A DNA stretch of 64,000 nt from assembly GCA_030549205.1 (NCBI GenBank), contig JAUKTV010000001.1, positions 5,084,001-5,148,000 on the forward strand, in the 5' to 3' direction. Position 1 is the stretch's first letter. Each line of letters starts with the position of its first letter. Source of the DNA: Apiosordaria backusii. Its lineage: Eukaryota; Ascomycota; Sordariomycetes; Sordariales; Lasiosphaeriaceae. The notes under the pieces are model-generated. The model saw nothing but the letters and a program-made list of their open reading frames with translations. It made no database searches and was not told where the DNA came from. This document shows positions 44,337-55,283 of this stretch, in pieces. The translations under genes were made by a program, and so were the position numbers.

Positions 44337-47300
44337 GTTGACTGAGTGAGTGGGTAAGGTATATCGACAGCGACTGAATGGCCTGCAGCGAGGGTCTTGG
44401 AAGACGAAAGCAACGAGGGTCTTAATAAGTAACCTTAGCGAATGAGTTACTTGACAGCAAGGAGAACCCCAAAGAAAGCCGGCTGGTATCACGAGTTACT
44501 GCGAGGAGGCTGGTGATGGAGGTAGAGGTGAATGCACATGAGAATCCGGGAGGCAGGATGTTTATACACCATCAGGGTAACACCCTGGTTGAGGGGTAGC
44601 ATGGGAGCGAGAGACGGCGGGGATGCCATGACATCCTGCTGCTGTCCAACAAGTCGCTTGAGACAAGCCCACTTGGACTGCGTGGTACCGGCCATGAAGG
44701 ATGGAGAGTGGAGACTTCGAGGCCGCAAGGACTGGACAAATGGATGGGGCTTCTTCCAGGAACTGTGAGGTTGGGCAGATGCCCACACATCCGCCCTAGC
44801 TGTGATACCGAAGTCGAAGTACCTGAGCACCACCACACCTCTCGTTGGCCAGTCAGGCCACTTGCTGGCCATGCAAGAGGAGACCGCTTAGCCCAGGAGG
44901 AGGCTAGCAGCAAGCTCAGTTGACAGATTTTCTGCCCACCAGAGAAAAGTACCAAGTATCGAAGTAAGCATGCAGGTGCTCGTGCTGCCTGTGCATTGCT
45001 TCTGTCTGTGCCAACCCCCGTACCAACCCACACCGCAGAGAAAAGTAATCGCGAGAATACAAAAAACCGATCTCGGCTGACTCGAGGGACCAACGGAAAG
45101 AAGCGGTTGCAACGGGCACCCCCCATGCTGGTTCTCGATTAGGTAGAGCCTCAGGCAAACATAAGGAGAAAAGAAGAAAGCTGCACTTGTGCTTGTTTCA
45201 GAACGAAAAGCTGCGGCGGCACGGCAGCTTACCCTTTGCGTTGCTACAGCTCTGCCATTTGTGTTTATTCATAATGTTATTGTCCTTTTAGGGTCTGGGT
45301 CACCAACGAGGCCCAACTCTCTGTGTGAGAAACAGAAGCGAGGGTGCTGTGCTCTGCTGTGCTCGGCTTAGCGTGGTAGCGGGTGGTGTAAGTCTGGGAG
45401 TGGCCGGCAACGCGGTTGACGTTGGGGGGTAACGGGACTACACTAACGGCAGGGGTTGGAGCTGACCCCTGAACAGATCGAAGCTCCGCCGTTCGTTGTC
45501 TGTGGGTTTCTTGGGACGATCTTGACCCCTGCCAATGACATCGTTGCTTCTGGGCGATGACGGCTAGCTCGCCAAGCCCCTGCATCCAGACTTGGCGCTC
45601 TTCTTGGCCTCTTTGGCCATGACTTGAAGTGTTTCCGGCCACGACCAGACCTCGCTGTCGACCGGGCCGACAGTTGACCGATTCGGGCGAAGCTGCGTCT
45701 AATCTGGGAAACAACACATCCTTTTTGGAGCTATTGATGCTGGACAAGGAAGCTTTTGCAACATCTGGGAAGGGGTTATGTGTCTTGAGTAGTTGTCTGC
45801 ATCACTTGCTCTTGCATGCCCAGCATGTAGAGCCCTGCATCTCGATGCTGGAAGGGCGGCGATGGCAACCGGTTCTGATAGCACAAAGTGCGGGACATTC
45901 GACCGCGCACCGAGCGGACTAGGGTAGGTGGAGGGACGGACCAGTTGCCCTCGCTGACTTTACCGTATGTAGTGTACTGTACACTATGTAGTGGCTGACC
46001 GCTCGCTGGCTGATTTGCTGCCCGGCCGGGTGCTGTCGATCGGGTGTGTGCTTGTCTGCCGTGGAGAGTGCAGGATCCTGCTTCTCTGGAGAAGCAGTCC
46101 GCCTCTTTGCTCGTGTTGAGAGGGGCTAGCGCGAGCAGCACGTTGATCTGCAGGTTCGACAAGTTGACGTGGAGACAGCTCGCTCTCCCACACGTAATTC
46201 ACGTCTCATGCGATATTAATCTGACCAAACCTCCTTCCCCCTTGGTAGCTGTCAAGTGTCGACCTTTGTTGTACCGAGAGGTAAGAGATGTTTGTTCATG
46301 GCGTCATTCCGGGAAACCAACGGGAAACCAACAAGCTGGACCACTCCCGACGCTGGCTCGGCTGGCTCACCGGCACCGGGGTATTAATGGCACGCCATTG
46401 GACCGTGGGGTCAACCCCAGTAAATAGATCCCGATCGCATGGGCAGGGCTGGCCTGGACGGGACCTGGACCATCAGAACACATCCCGCCTGGTGTAAGTC
46501 GGACCCAAGTCCAATGAACAAACTGCACATGGCTTTGCCCGCTGTGCGCAAGACGCGACGGCACGAAACACAATGGCGTCGTATGCCCTCGGGAGGGCTT
46601 ACACTACTTGTGGAGGTGTCCTGCTGCTTTGTCAGATGGTTGTTGCGAGATGTCCGAATGCTGCATATCTGAGGACAAAAATCAAGGACAAGACTCGTCG
46701 ACTCGCAGTTCCGCTGCCAAGGCAACGACGTCTGCCTTCCATACCTCTAGAGCGATTGGCCAGGCTTTCAGAGTGCATATGCAAGGCAAGTCCCACGTCG
46801 TATCTCGAGCCCCAAGCAAAGAGGCGTGTCCGTCGGACCACTCGGTGATCAGAACCAGAGACAAATACTGCGGGTGTTGATTGACGAAGTCAGTCCATCT
46901 CTGCTTATCTCGAGCTCGGTCTTTGTCGACAGGTGCCAGCAAAGAAGCTAAGGTGGAATATCACCATCCTTGGCGGCCAACTACTTACGCCCAACCTGAC
47001 AGCGAGACCAAGTGTGCTCTTGGTGTCTGAGGTCAGAAAGGTCGGCACGGGAAGAAGGCAGATAGACGGGGACCACCCTACCTTTCAAGTGTTTCCCTTG
47101 TCTCTCGTACCCACGATGCCAGTGAAACGACGGCTTCGTGGAGTGGGCGACGGTTCCAGCGACCTGGTGGTGGAAAGTTTCACAGACACGCTGGAGGCAC
47201 ACAACATGAGGTATCGTGAAAATGGTTGATTCAAATCGCTGGCTGCTTCACGTGCCGTAGTCTGGTGGATTCTGAGGAGCTCGAAATAGGTAATCCGCGG

Positions 47301-48648
47301 GGAGACATGTGTGAGGTGGTGAGCTGGGTGGGGTGGTGTCGGGTAGATGCTGGAGAAAGCTGAAAGCTGCAGAGGTGCAGAAGGCAACCAGAGAGACAGG
47401 GATCGATAACAGACCCACCCCTCCACCAGCCTCTTTTCCACGATAATCTGATTTCAGCCACTTCCCCAGCCACCAGGCCACGCAACCTCTTCGCTTCACC
47501 ACGGCATTGTGGCCCAAGCTTTCCGTTCAATGCAACATCAGAACAGTTTGTGAGACCCAACATCAACATGTGCCCGGCCATTTCATCGACCTCTTTTTTT
47601 CTCTGACAGCACAGAGTTATTTTGCGAACCTTTTTCATCTGGTCTCAACAACAGGCGGAACAAGCGGAAACAAGAAACTGCTCATGGATTAAGACGGTGA
47701 TCCTGAGGCACATGTTCCCAATGCTACCTACCCACCGAATTATGATTCATGATGCAAGATTCTCAACGGTTGTCAACGGAAAACCGTTCATGTGTCTTCA
47801 GGCCCACACACACTCACAGCAAAACAGGTATTTTCGAAGATCAACAGTGATAACTCACATGAGATTCTGCTCAACAGGGCACGCAAAGCAACAGTAATGA
47901 GGTTCGCTCTTCCGTTCGAGCCGGCCTCGTATTTTGTCAAGTGTTGGCAGCAGTTGTCTGCAGCCATCCAATGGCTTGCATATTGGAGGAGGTATACTTT
48001 GCCCCAATCGGGGCAATTCTCAATGATTGTTGTGATGTATTCTCACCAAGCCAAAACCCGGCCAAAATTATTGGGCTCCGACACACAGTTGCTGATGCCA
48101 ACAGCATGGCACGCTCAAAGAGGACAGCCTCCAAGATCTCGAGAAAATACTCAACCTTTTTCAGGAGATACGCTTTTCGGCGTCAACCCAAGGAAAGCAT
48201 TTCCGTAAGCCCATCGCTTTGCCTCTGTAGAAACGTAATGGCCTATTGCACCATTAGAATTATGATTATTTTTCAAGTGTCTGTCCACAAGCCTCCAGAC
48301 ACACTTGAAGTGGTTTATTTTGGCTACCCCATCCGCAGTCAACCCTCTCATCTTGTACATGCATCCATCCTTATAGGATATGGCTGGTTGGGGTTGGCTC
48401 TGGTCGCCTTGAGTTAAAGAGTTCACCTTCATGGCGCCCCATCCTGAAATACAGCGGTTGGTCTGTGGTTATTGAATTGCGGGCTCGGCTGCGCTGTTAT
48501 CGTGGCCGAATGCCTCTTTGAAAGCTTCGATATCGGCATGACGATATTGGAACTTGGAATTAAGGCTGACGAAGGTGCGTGGCCAACCCATGTGTTAAAC
48601 CAAACCATATTCCAGCAAGTAAAGTTTCAGCCATTGACTCAGATCAGC
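44337..48648. other. long gene-poor stretch before the F-box-like gene
   Basis: About 4.3 kb in which no ORF shows a recognisable domain or good splice model. The first few hundred bases are the promoter of the wall protein gene. Composition is balanced, not strongly AT-rich. It may hold non-coding RNA or fast-evolving genes that I cannot detect. Confidence 0.55.
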
Positions 48649-48655
48649 TATAAAT
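48649..48655 (+). promoter_or_regulatory. TATA box of the DUF6546 gene
   Basis: TATAAAT 66-72 bp upstream of the ATG at 48721, followed by a CAA-rich leader. It supports 48721 as start rather than an upstream extension of the frame. Confidence 0.6.
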
Positions 48656-48720
48656 TTCATCTTCAATCAAGTTTGACTGCAATTCAAATTCCAACTCGAG
48701 AACCACGAAACCAATTCGCA

Positions 48721-50544
48721 ATGTCGTCCTGTGCACCTTTCTACTGGAATCGCCTCCCAGTGGAAACCCGTCAGATTGTACTAGAATGGCTTCATCTGAT
48801 GAGCCCTGATGAGTTCAAAGTATGGAAGCTGGACCCAGATTCGCCCGGGTTCCCCGGATGGCAAATAACCAAGCCCGGAAACGACCGCTCCAAGTACGCG
48901 GGCGTTAACAGAGAGTTTCAGCATTTCTTTGAAGCAATCAACTTTCGCCATCTCCAACTCTCGCAGACCGATCTTGACGAATTCAAGCGGATTGTAGCTG
49001 GCCATAACAGCTGTAGATTGGGCTATATTCGTCGACTCTCGCTTCGAGTTCTTTTGCCCAAGTATAGCTGTGATGACTGCGAAAAGCCAGAGAGCCAGAG
49101 CACGCAGGCATCCAATAACGCCATATTTACCAGGGCTCTGATCCAGCTACTAGACATCTTGTCTCGGTGGAAGAGAGAAGACGCACTCAGGGAGCACCGG
49201 CACAAAGGCATGCTTCTGGAGCTCAGCGCACATTCGCCGAGTGACGCACAACACCACTGGAAGTATTTATTTCCACTGCGAAAAAGCTACCCCCACAAGC
49301 CGTTCACCGATAACGTGCTGGTGAATCAATGGCTGGACTGGATCTATGATCAGGACGAGAAGTGCGACTTCGGATCTCCTACCGACGAGTCTCATCACAT
49401 CAAACGTGGGAAATTGATGTTAAGACATGTTCCTCAAGGGGCAAGAGCACGGCTTTTTGGGACATCTCTATTGAACTTCAATTTCAGGAATTCTCCTCTA
49501 CGTGGGAAGCGTCGCACTCGCCGCAGATTACCACGAGTGGAAATTGTCACAGGCCTCTGTTTCCGTCGGCAGTTTTATCGAAGCCTAAGACCATGCGTGA
49601 TTAAACAACTGATTTCGGAGAGCTTCATTTGTCTTGAAGATCTGGAGCTCGAGTTTTGGTTTCATAACTGGGGCTCCCCAAATTTACATGACCCAGGTAT
49701 GTTATCCCGACCCCCCAACTACCTAACTGGTTGATCGTCACAAACTGACGAGATTCGAATCCAAGAAATGCCAAACTTTGTATTTTTTGGAGTTCCAAAG
49801 ACTACTAAAAGACTCAGATTGTTTAGAGACTTCAACATTGCGATGAATGGGGCACAATACCTCTACAGCCCTCCGACACCGAGTGAACTACTTGGGGCTG
49901 CCCTGGCCGTCGCGAGTCAACATCTAGAGGTTCTGGCCAGTTCTTGGGTCACCGACGCAAGAGATTTTCTGAGACCTTACGATAAAGCTTTTTTCGCTCG
50001 CTATGGATATGATATGACCGGCGGAAATGAGCTCCGGTGGGAAAACCTCCGCTCCCTTGCGCTGACAGCAAGTGAGCTTCATCCCGACAGCTCACCTCGT
50101 TCTATGAATGAGCTTTTTGTTCACGCAGCCCGTGCTGCTGGGAAGATGCCAAAGCTAAAAACAATGGAGATATGGAACTGCAGAGGGTGGACTGCTGAGA
50201 CTGGCCATGCCTGTGTCTTTCGTTATAGTTGCAACGACGAAGATGGGCCGAAAATAACGTGGTCCAGCAGTTGGCCAGATCAGTACAAACTCGTCCTGAA
50301 TAAGGCTGTGATTTCGGCATGGCGGGAAGTGGCAGAGACACATGCACGTCGCACTCTCACGGTTGAGCCACGAAAGCCCTTGGACCCTGAACTGTGCATA
50401 GCGGCACCCTACAACAGGTGGCGCAATAATGCGGCCATTCTTGACGAGCTTGTGCTCAGAAACGAAATACTTGATGAGTTGTCCCAGTTCCAGCTTCGAG
50501 GGGAACTGGTACGGCCCACCAGAGTGACATGGCGGCGGGATTGA
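48721..50544 (+). CDS. F-box-like protein with DUF6546-type C-terminus
   Basis: Two exons (48721-49696, 49766-50544; intron GTATGT...CTGAC...AAG) give 584 residues. The N-terminus FYWNRLPVETRQIVLEWL followed by KYAGVNREFQHFFEAINFRH looks like an F-box-like helix pair with its typical downstream segment. The middle reads VEIVTGLCFRRQFYRSLRP and LISESFICLEDLELEFW. The second exon has PNFVFFGVPKTTKRLRLF, LEVLASSWVTDARDF, LRSLALTASELHP and HAARAAGKMPKLKTMEIWN, the pattern of the large fungal DUF6546 family. I infer a substrate adaptor role, but this is unproven. The gene is intact and opens the accessory island. Confidence 0.72.
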
Positions 50545-50546
50545 GG

Positions 50547-51074
50547 CTAGATGTCAGAGAGACAAGTCATTACATCGATAGTAAATACTATTTGTTTCAT
50601 GGCTTTTACTTGACGTTCACTCTTTTCGATAATACAGACTTGTTGGTTGTCGTCATCGTCATTACCATTGACGGCCCTAATGGCCGCCGCGTCCTCATCA
50701 AACTCCTCCTTCACAGCAACATCGTCATTGTCGTCATCCTCCTCCTTCCACTTCGGCCGGAAGGAGCAGTCCTGAAATATCTCCGTTGCCCACCATCGGA
50801 TATAAAATTGATTATTAGCTTGTCTAGCCCCACACAATCATTTCAAACAGCGCACAAAAATTTGAGTCTGGGTATCTTTGAAAATTCTCGTGCCTGGGTG
50901 TTGCAAAAACGCCATCATCCAAACATTCAACCCCTCCTCAACCAGCAAATAAAGCCCTATTGAATCGTGACCATGCCTCCAAGATTCCAAAACACGCCCG
51001 TACACTTTCCTGAGAGACGTCAAGTCAGACCTTGGTTCATCTGTCCCAAAAACAGCAAACCCCTCGGCCCAATT
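50547..51074 (-). pseudogene. two-exon hypothetical fragment with acidic DEDAAAIRAVNG motif
   Basis: Not recognised. The upstream part (51074-50838) reads without stop as NWAEGFAVFGTDEPRSDLTS, then LRKVYGRVLESWRHGHDSIG and GLYLLVEEGLNVWMMAFLQH, a plausible folded domain. A possible intron with CTAAT and TTTCAG leads to an exon starting DCSFRPKWKEEDDD. This ends in EEFDEDAAAIRAVNGNDDDD and a stop at 50547-50549. The last motif closely resembles the tails at 55600-55640 and 56935-56975. No start codon is certain. It could be the 3' end of a gene or a relic. Confidence 0.35.
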
Positions 51075-51189
51075 TCAAGCGGCATCCTTATTGCAGAAAC
51101 ATCACACAAAAGCGTTCAGATCAAAGCATAACCAAAAGAAACAAGGAATCAATTCTGGGCCAAAGGCCCGCACCCCAACACAACCCACC

Positions 51190-51480
51190 CCCAAAAATCT
51201 AGACAAACAACAAAAAAAACCACCAAAAAAACCATAAAAAAACCACCAAAAAAAAACCACCAAAAAAACCAACAAAAAAAACACCAAAAAAAAACCAACA
51301 AAAAAAACCAACAAAAAAACACCAAAAAAAAACCACCAAAAGAAAAACCACCAAGAAAAACCACCAAAAAAAACCACCAAGAAAAACCACCAAGAAAAAC
51401 CACAAAAAAATAACCCAAAAAACAACACCCCAAAAAGACCCCCAGAAACTCACACCCCCAACAACACAACCAACCCCCAG
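51190..51480. repeat. A/C-rich minisatellite (CCACCAAAAAA-type)
   Basis: About 25 imperfect units of ACCACCAAAAAA or ACCAACAAAAAA, period roughly 9-13. The minus strand reads as poly Gly-Phe-Phe-Val ORFs, which are artefacts. Confidence 0.85.
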
Positions 51481-51505
51481 AAGACCACCACAAAAACAAA
51501 CAACC

Positions 51506-51558
51506 CCCCTTTCCCCCTATCCCCCCCCTATCCCCCCCCTATCCCCCCCTTTTCCCCC
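51506..51558. repeat. C-run repeat (CCCCCCTAT units)
   Basis: Four units of a C run followed by TAT or TTT; the opposite strand has G-quadruplex potential. Confidence 0.75.
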
Positions 51559-51582
51559 CTGAAGTAAACAAACAAAAAAAAT

Positions 51583-52625
51583 TTACTCAATATCCGAATT
51601 GGGGCGCTTGCGGCGCTGGGGGTAGTCATCCGGCTCATGGATCAACGGCCCCCTGTTCATGAGGAGATGCATATGTAACGCTACAAATACCCCCAAAAGT
51701 CAGTTTTCGCCACCGTTCACAAAAAAAAAATTCAAGCACAAAAAACTGGGAAAAATGGACAGAAACTTACGCGAGGACTGGGCTGGCTGCTGCTGTTGCT
51801 GCTGCTGATGCTGTTGTTGCTGTTGCTGCTGGGCAGCCACCACGGCAGCGTTGGCGGCGCTACGGCGGGCCCTCACGTGAGGGGGCACGGGCTTCGGCTT
51901 CAGGACCTTCTTGGGGCCGGGGGCCCCGGGGGCCGGAGGGGGGTTGGCGGCGGCGGCGGTGTTGGTGGTGGTGGTGGCGGGGCCGGGGACCGGAGCGGGA
52001 ACAGCAGCGGCAGCGGCAGGAGTGGCGGGGCCGGCAGGGGCAGGGACCAGCGGGGGACCGGGAGCCGGAGCTGGAGCCGGAGCCGGGGCGGGAGCTGGAG
52101 GGGCAGGGGCGGCGGCAGTGACGGCGGCGACGGGGAGAGGAGGGGCCAGGACCAGGACCGGGACGGCGGCAGCAGCGGCGGCGAGGGCAGGGGCAGGGGC
52201 CGGGGCCGGGACAGGGGCAGCCGGGGCAGGGACAGCAGCGGCGGCGGCGGCAGCGGGAGGGACCGGGGCCAGAACCGGGGCAGGGGCAGCGGGGGCAGGG
52301 GCAGCGGGGGCAGGGGCAGCGGGGGCAGGGGCAGCGGGGGCAGGCGCCGGCGCGAGCGGAGGGAGGCCTTTGACAAACCGATTAGCCACGATCAAAGACC
52401 TCGATGGAAGACCACGATCAAAGACCACGACCGAAGACCACGATCAAAGACCACGGGCATAAACCACAATCAAAAGACCATGATCGAAGACCGCGATCAA
52501 AAGACCACGGGCATAGACCACAATCAAAGGACCAACAATCAAAAGGCCACGAGCAAAGAAAATAACATACCAGCAAGACGCCGCGAGGACCGCGAGGCGG
52601 GACCCCAGTTCTTCCTCCTAGGCAT
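51583..52625 (-). CDS. Ala/Pro-rich protein of the MPxRKxW family (three-exon model)
   Basis: Unknown function. Exon 1 (52625-52571, 55 nt) encodes MPRRKNWGPASRSSRRLA plus one base. Intron 1 (52570-52368) consists largely of a 13-bp tandem repeat and ends with CTAAT and AAAG. Exon 2 (52367-51771) is low-complexity: alternating Ala/Pro, then Gly/Pro, a basic segment KVLKPKPVPPHVRARRSAAN, and a Gln run of about fifteen broken by one His. Exon 3 (51680-51583) ends EPDDYPQRRKRPNSDIE. The exons sum to 750 nt, 249 residues, all phases agreeing. Exon 1 has the same length and pattern as the gene at 55284. Both ends carry possible nuclear signals. The phase agreement supports a real or recently real gene; expression is unproven. 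Confidence 0.5.
52388..52556. repeat. 13-bp minisatellite inside intron 1 of the MPxRKxW gene
   Basis: About twelve units of ACGATCAAAGACC, some 14 bp long, with variants such as ACGGGCATAGACC. The period is not a multiple of three, which fits its intronic placement. Confidence 0.85.
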
Positions 52626-52665
52626 TTTTTTTTAAAAAAAAAAGAAAAAAAGGCGGGGGGACCGG

Positions 52666-52803
52666 CTGTGGTGGTGGTGGGATGGTGGTGGTGGCTGTGG
52701 CTGTTGCTGTTGCTTTTGCTGTTGCTGCTGCTGTTGGTGGTGCTGCTGCTGTTGGTGCTGCTGCTGGTGCTGCTGCTGGTGCTGCTGCTGGTGCTGCTGC
52801 TGG
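52666..52803. repeat. CTG/CTGGTG trinucleotide tract
   Basis: Tandem CTG, TTG and CTGGTG units over about 140 bp, in the presumed 5' leader of the minus-strand gene starting at 52625. Confidence 0.85.
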
Positions 52804-52978
52804 GGAGGGGGACTGGTGCTTGAGACCTCGTCTCTGAAGAGAGAAGAGAAGAGAAGAAGAATTGCGAGGGATGGGAGAGATTAGTACGCACCGACTGGGA
52901 CGGGCCAACGTCATCTCGACAGAGATTGAGGAAGGTAAAGAGGAAGACGACCAAGCAAGCGGCACGGTATTCGAGAGC

Positions 52979-53150
52979 GTCCTTCCCCATCGTCGCGCAC
53001 CCCGTTCGTTGCTCAAGGTCAGGTACGATATCCTTATGGCCCATTCTGGATGCTGACCGTGGGTGTCCTTCCCATCATCAGACGGCCGGTTTGCTGCTCG
53101 AAAGTCAAGTACGATATCCTCGTGGTGCCCCTTGGATGTCGCCGTTTCCT
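52979..53150. repeat. diverged 86-bp tandem duplication
   Basis: The core GTACGATATCCT occurs at 53023-53034 and 53109-53120. Flanks align over the whole unit (CCTTCCCCATC, TTGCTC, GTCAGGTACG versus GTCAAGTACG). Confidence 0.7.
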
Positions 53151-53793
53151 ATCTCAAGAGCCCCCAGCAATGCCAGCGACATCCGGTTGGATCTACCCAT
53201 ACGCGTAAGCGGTCAGTCAAGACAGGAAGCTGCGTCAGCAAAGAACAGCGATGAATCAAGTGGCCAGGGCCTTTTTGGACTGTGATTCCTCTTGCTCGTG
53301 CACAAAAACTGGTATAGCACTTGACATCCCTCAACCATACTAACCAGACCTGGCATTTGTGCGTGGCAGGCGAGGATACCGTACCTGACACAGGTTGCGG
53401 TGCATCGGGAGACTGGCTGGCGCAAGCCGCCAGCCGCAATGCCGACTTCTCCAAAGACGGACGTGCCGAAGGTTGCGGAAGAGCTATTGATTGCGGCAGC
53501 GGAAGGAACGCGACGTTACCAAGTGACAGCGCAGGAACTGACAGACTGACAGTGTGAGATTCCAGGTACCTGAGCTCAGCAGTGAAGGAGCGAGAAACTA
53601 CGACGACGAGCTCAAATCACTTCCGAAGACTGTCGACAACTGGCATCGAAACCATGCCGACAACGGGGGGCCGGCTCAGAGTACCCCCTGAAAGTAAACA
53701 CAGCCCCCTATTTCCTGTGGGGGTCGGTTGCCATGGTGATACCCATTTCTAATTTCAAGTGAGGTTGTGGTTCTGTGATGCCAAAATTCAGCT

Positions 53794-54168
53794 TCACGCT
53801 GCCCAAATATCTAGAAAAACCACTGAATTGATTAAAGACAATCCAATGATATGCCTGTAAGACTTTGTCTGTCTATCACGGCGCAACACACCTTCATCGC
53901 AGCGCAAGAAGGCATTCTGTCCCGCAATATTGGCATGTGCTGAATTTGGAACAAGAATATCAGGCAAGTTTATTTCTTTCCCTATAGGGCTACGAGAACC
54001 CCGCTTCCGTCCCCCAAAAGACCTGGTTGCCATCGTCCCTCTCTCCTCGTCGTTACCAGCCCTATTCCGATTCTGATCGGCCATTTCAGACTCATCCCAC
54101 ACTTGATCACTTTCTTCCCATTTCTTCAGGCAAGCTACATGGAAAACGAAACGCCCGGTGCCTAGCGG
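53794..54168 (-). other. unidentified open frame in the accessory island
   Basis: The frame reads PLGTGRFVFHVACLKKWEES, DQVWDESEMADQNRNR, KEINLPDILVPNSAHANIAG and ends at 53794. The first internal Met is at 54102. Sequence ahead of it (CCGACCTCAG) could be an acceptor, so this may be a last exon. Amino-acid composition looks protein-like and not repetitive, but I recognise no family. Confidence 0.3.
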
Positions 54169-54233
54169 TATCTGAGGTCGGCGCTGGAAGCTCGTAGTGA
54201 GGACAGAGGTGAATAAGGAGAGGTGTGGCTGCT

Positions 54234-54310
54234 TCTCCTGCTACTGCTATTGCTGTTATTATTGCTGCTGTTGTTGTTGTTGTTGTTGTTTCTGCTGCTG
54301 CTGCTGGTGG
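54234..54310. repeat. CAG/CAA tract (poly-Gln coding on minus strand)
   Basis: Mixed CAG and CAA units over about 75 bp, giving a Gln run in the frame that follows the GLWVPPPRR motif. Confidence 0.85.
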
Positions 54311-54402
54311 TTGCGGCGGCGGGGCGGCGGAACCCAGAGCCCATACTCCGGCCTTTGGTTTTTGAAATAATCAGCCTCTGTCTTGGGTGACGGGCATGGA
54401 CG
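54259..54402 (-). pseudogene. fragment of the GLWVPPPRR family
   Basis: After an acceptor CACCCAAGACAG (shared word for word with the gene at 55284) the frame reads ADYFKNQRPEYGLWVPPPRR and then poly-Gln. Its neighbour copy reads TDYFEDQRPEFGLWVPPPRR. I find no 55-nt first exon upstream and the acidic tail is missing, so this is probably a partial copy expanded by CAG slippage. Confidence 0.5.
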
Positions 54403-55283
54403 AGTCGTTGCTGTTGGCGTTGCTGGTGCTGTTGCTGGTGCTGGGTGGGAGGAGGATTCTGAGACCTCTTGTTTGAAGAGAGAAGAGACGAGCGAAGAGA
54501 CGAGCAGGAGAGAGGGGAAAAAGAGCCCTGTGTGGCAGATGTAGTTGAGAATTGCATCAGAGTGCTGGTGCTGGCGCTGTTGTTGCTGTTCTGCTGCTGT
54601 TGCAGTCCAGGGACATGGCAAACCCAAATTCACTCTAATAGGGCAAGGGGGCCAGAGCCTGGGAGTTTTCAAGCGAGGAAGCCACAGACTGTTAAAGGAC
54701 TCGTAAGGCAGGAACTAAGAACTTGGCCGCCATTCTCCCGTCAACCCTTCAGATATTTCGAGTCGTCGAAGTTGAACGAGTTTGTTTCAAGAACAGTAAA
54801 AATCAGACAAATTTCTGATTTGAGATTTGTGTCTGTCTATGTGACAGGCTTCGGCTCAACGTGTAGTTTTGTATGTGTTCGACCAACTTTTGATCGTAGC
54901 TTTGCTCTTTCTGCGCTCGATCTGGGCATTTGGAACACGTGTATTGGTGCGTACAGGCCTTTGCTTCACGGACCGTCGGTCAGTTCTTGCGCTGCCGCTT
55001 GGCCGTACTGCGTTCTTTCCATTCTGGCATCGGACGCCTTGCACCTCTTCCGCTTGTTGTCCCTCGTGTTCCTTCCCGTTAAGGTGATGTTGCCTTACCC
55101 CACACAGCGTATACTAGCCTTTCCATTCCCTCGCAATTCTTCTTTAATTCTCTTCTCTCTTGAGATATCATGTCCCAAGTACTAGCAGCCCTAGCTAATG
55201 GCGACAGAAGCAGGACCACCACTACCACTACCACCACCGCCTCATCACAGTCGGTTCCCCGCCTGTTCTTTCTTTAAACGAAA

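Larger units (their letters stand above)
52626..53793. other. intergenic with CTG tract and 86-bp duplication
   Basis: Right after the start of the MPxRKxW gene there is a CTG/CTGGTG tract (52666-52803), then GAGACC/GAAGAGAGAAGAGA sequence also found at 54455-54490. A degenerate 86-bp tandem duplication covers about 52979-53150. No supported gene. Confidence 0.6.

Noticed and set aside
51102..51499. Hydrophobic Gly/Phe/Val ORFs on the minus strand
   Set aside because: They are the translation of the A/C minisatellite in several frames, not a membrane protein.
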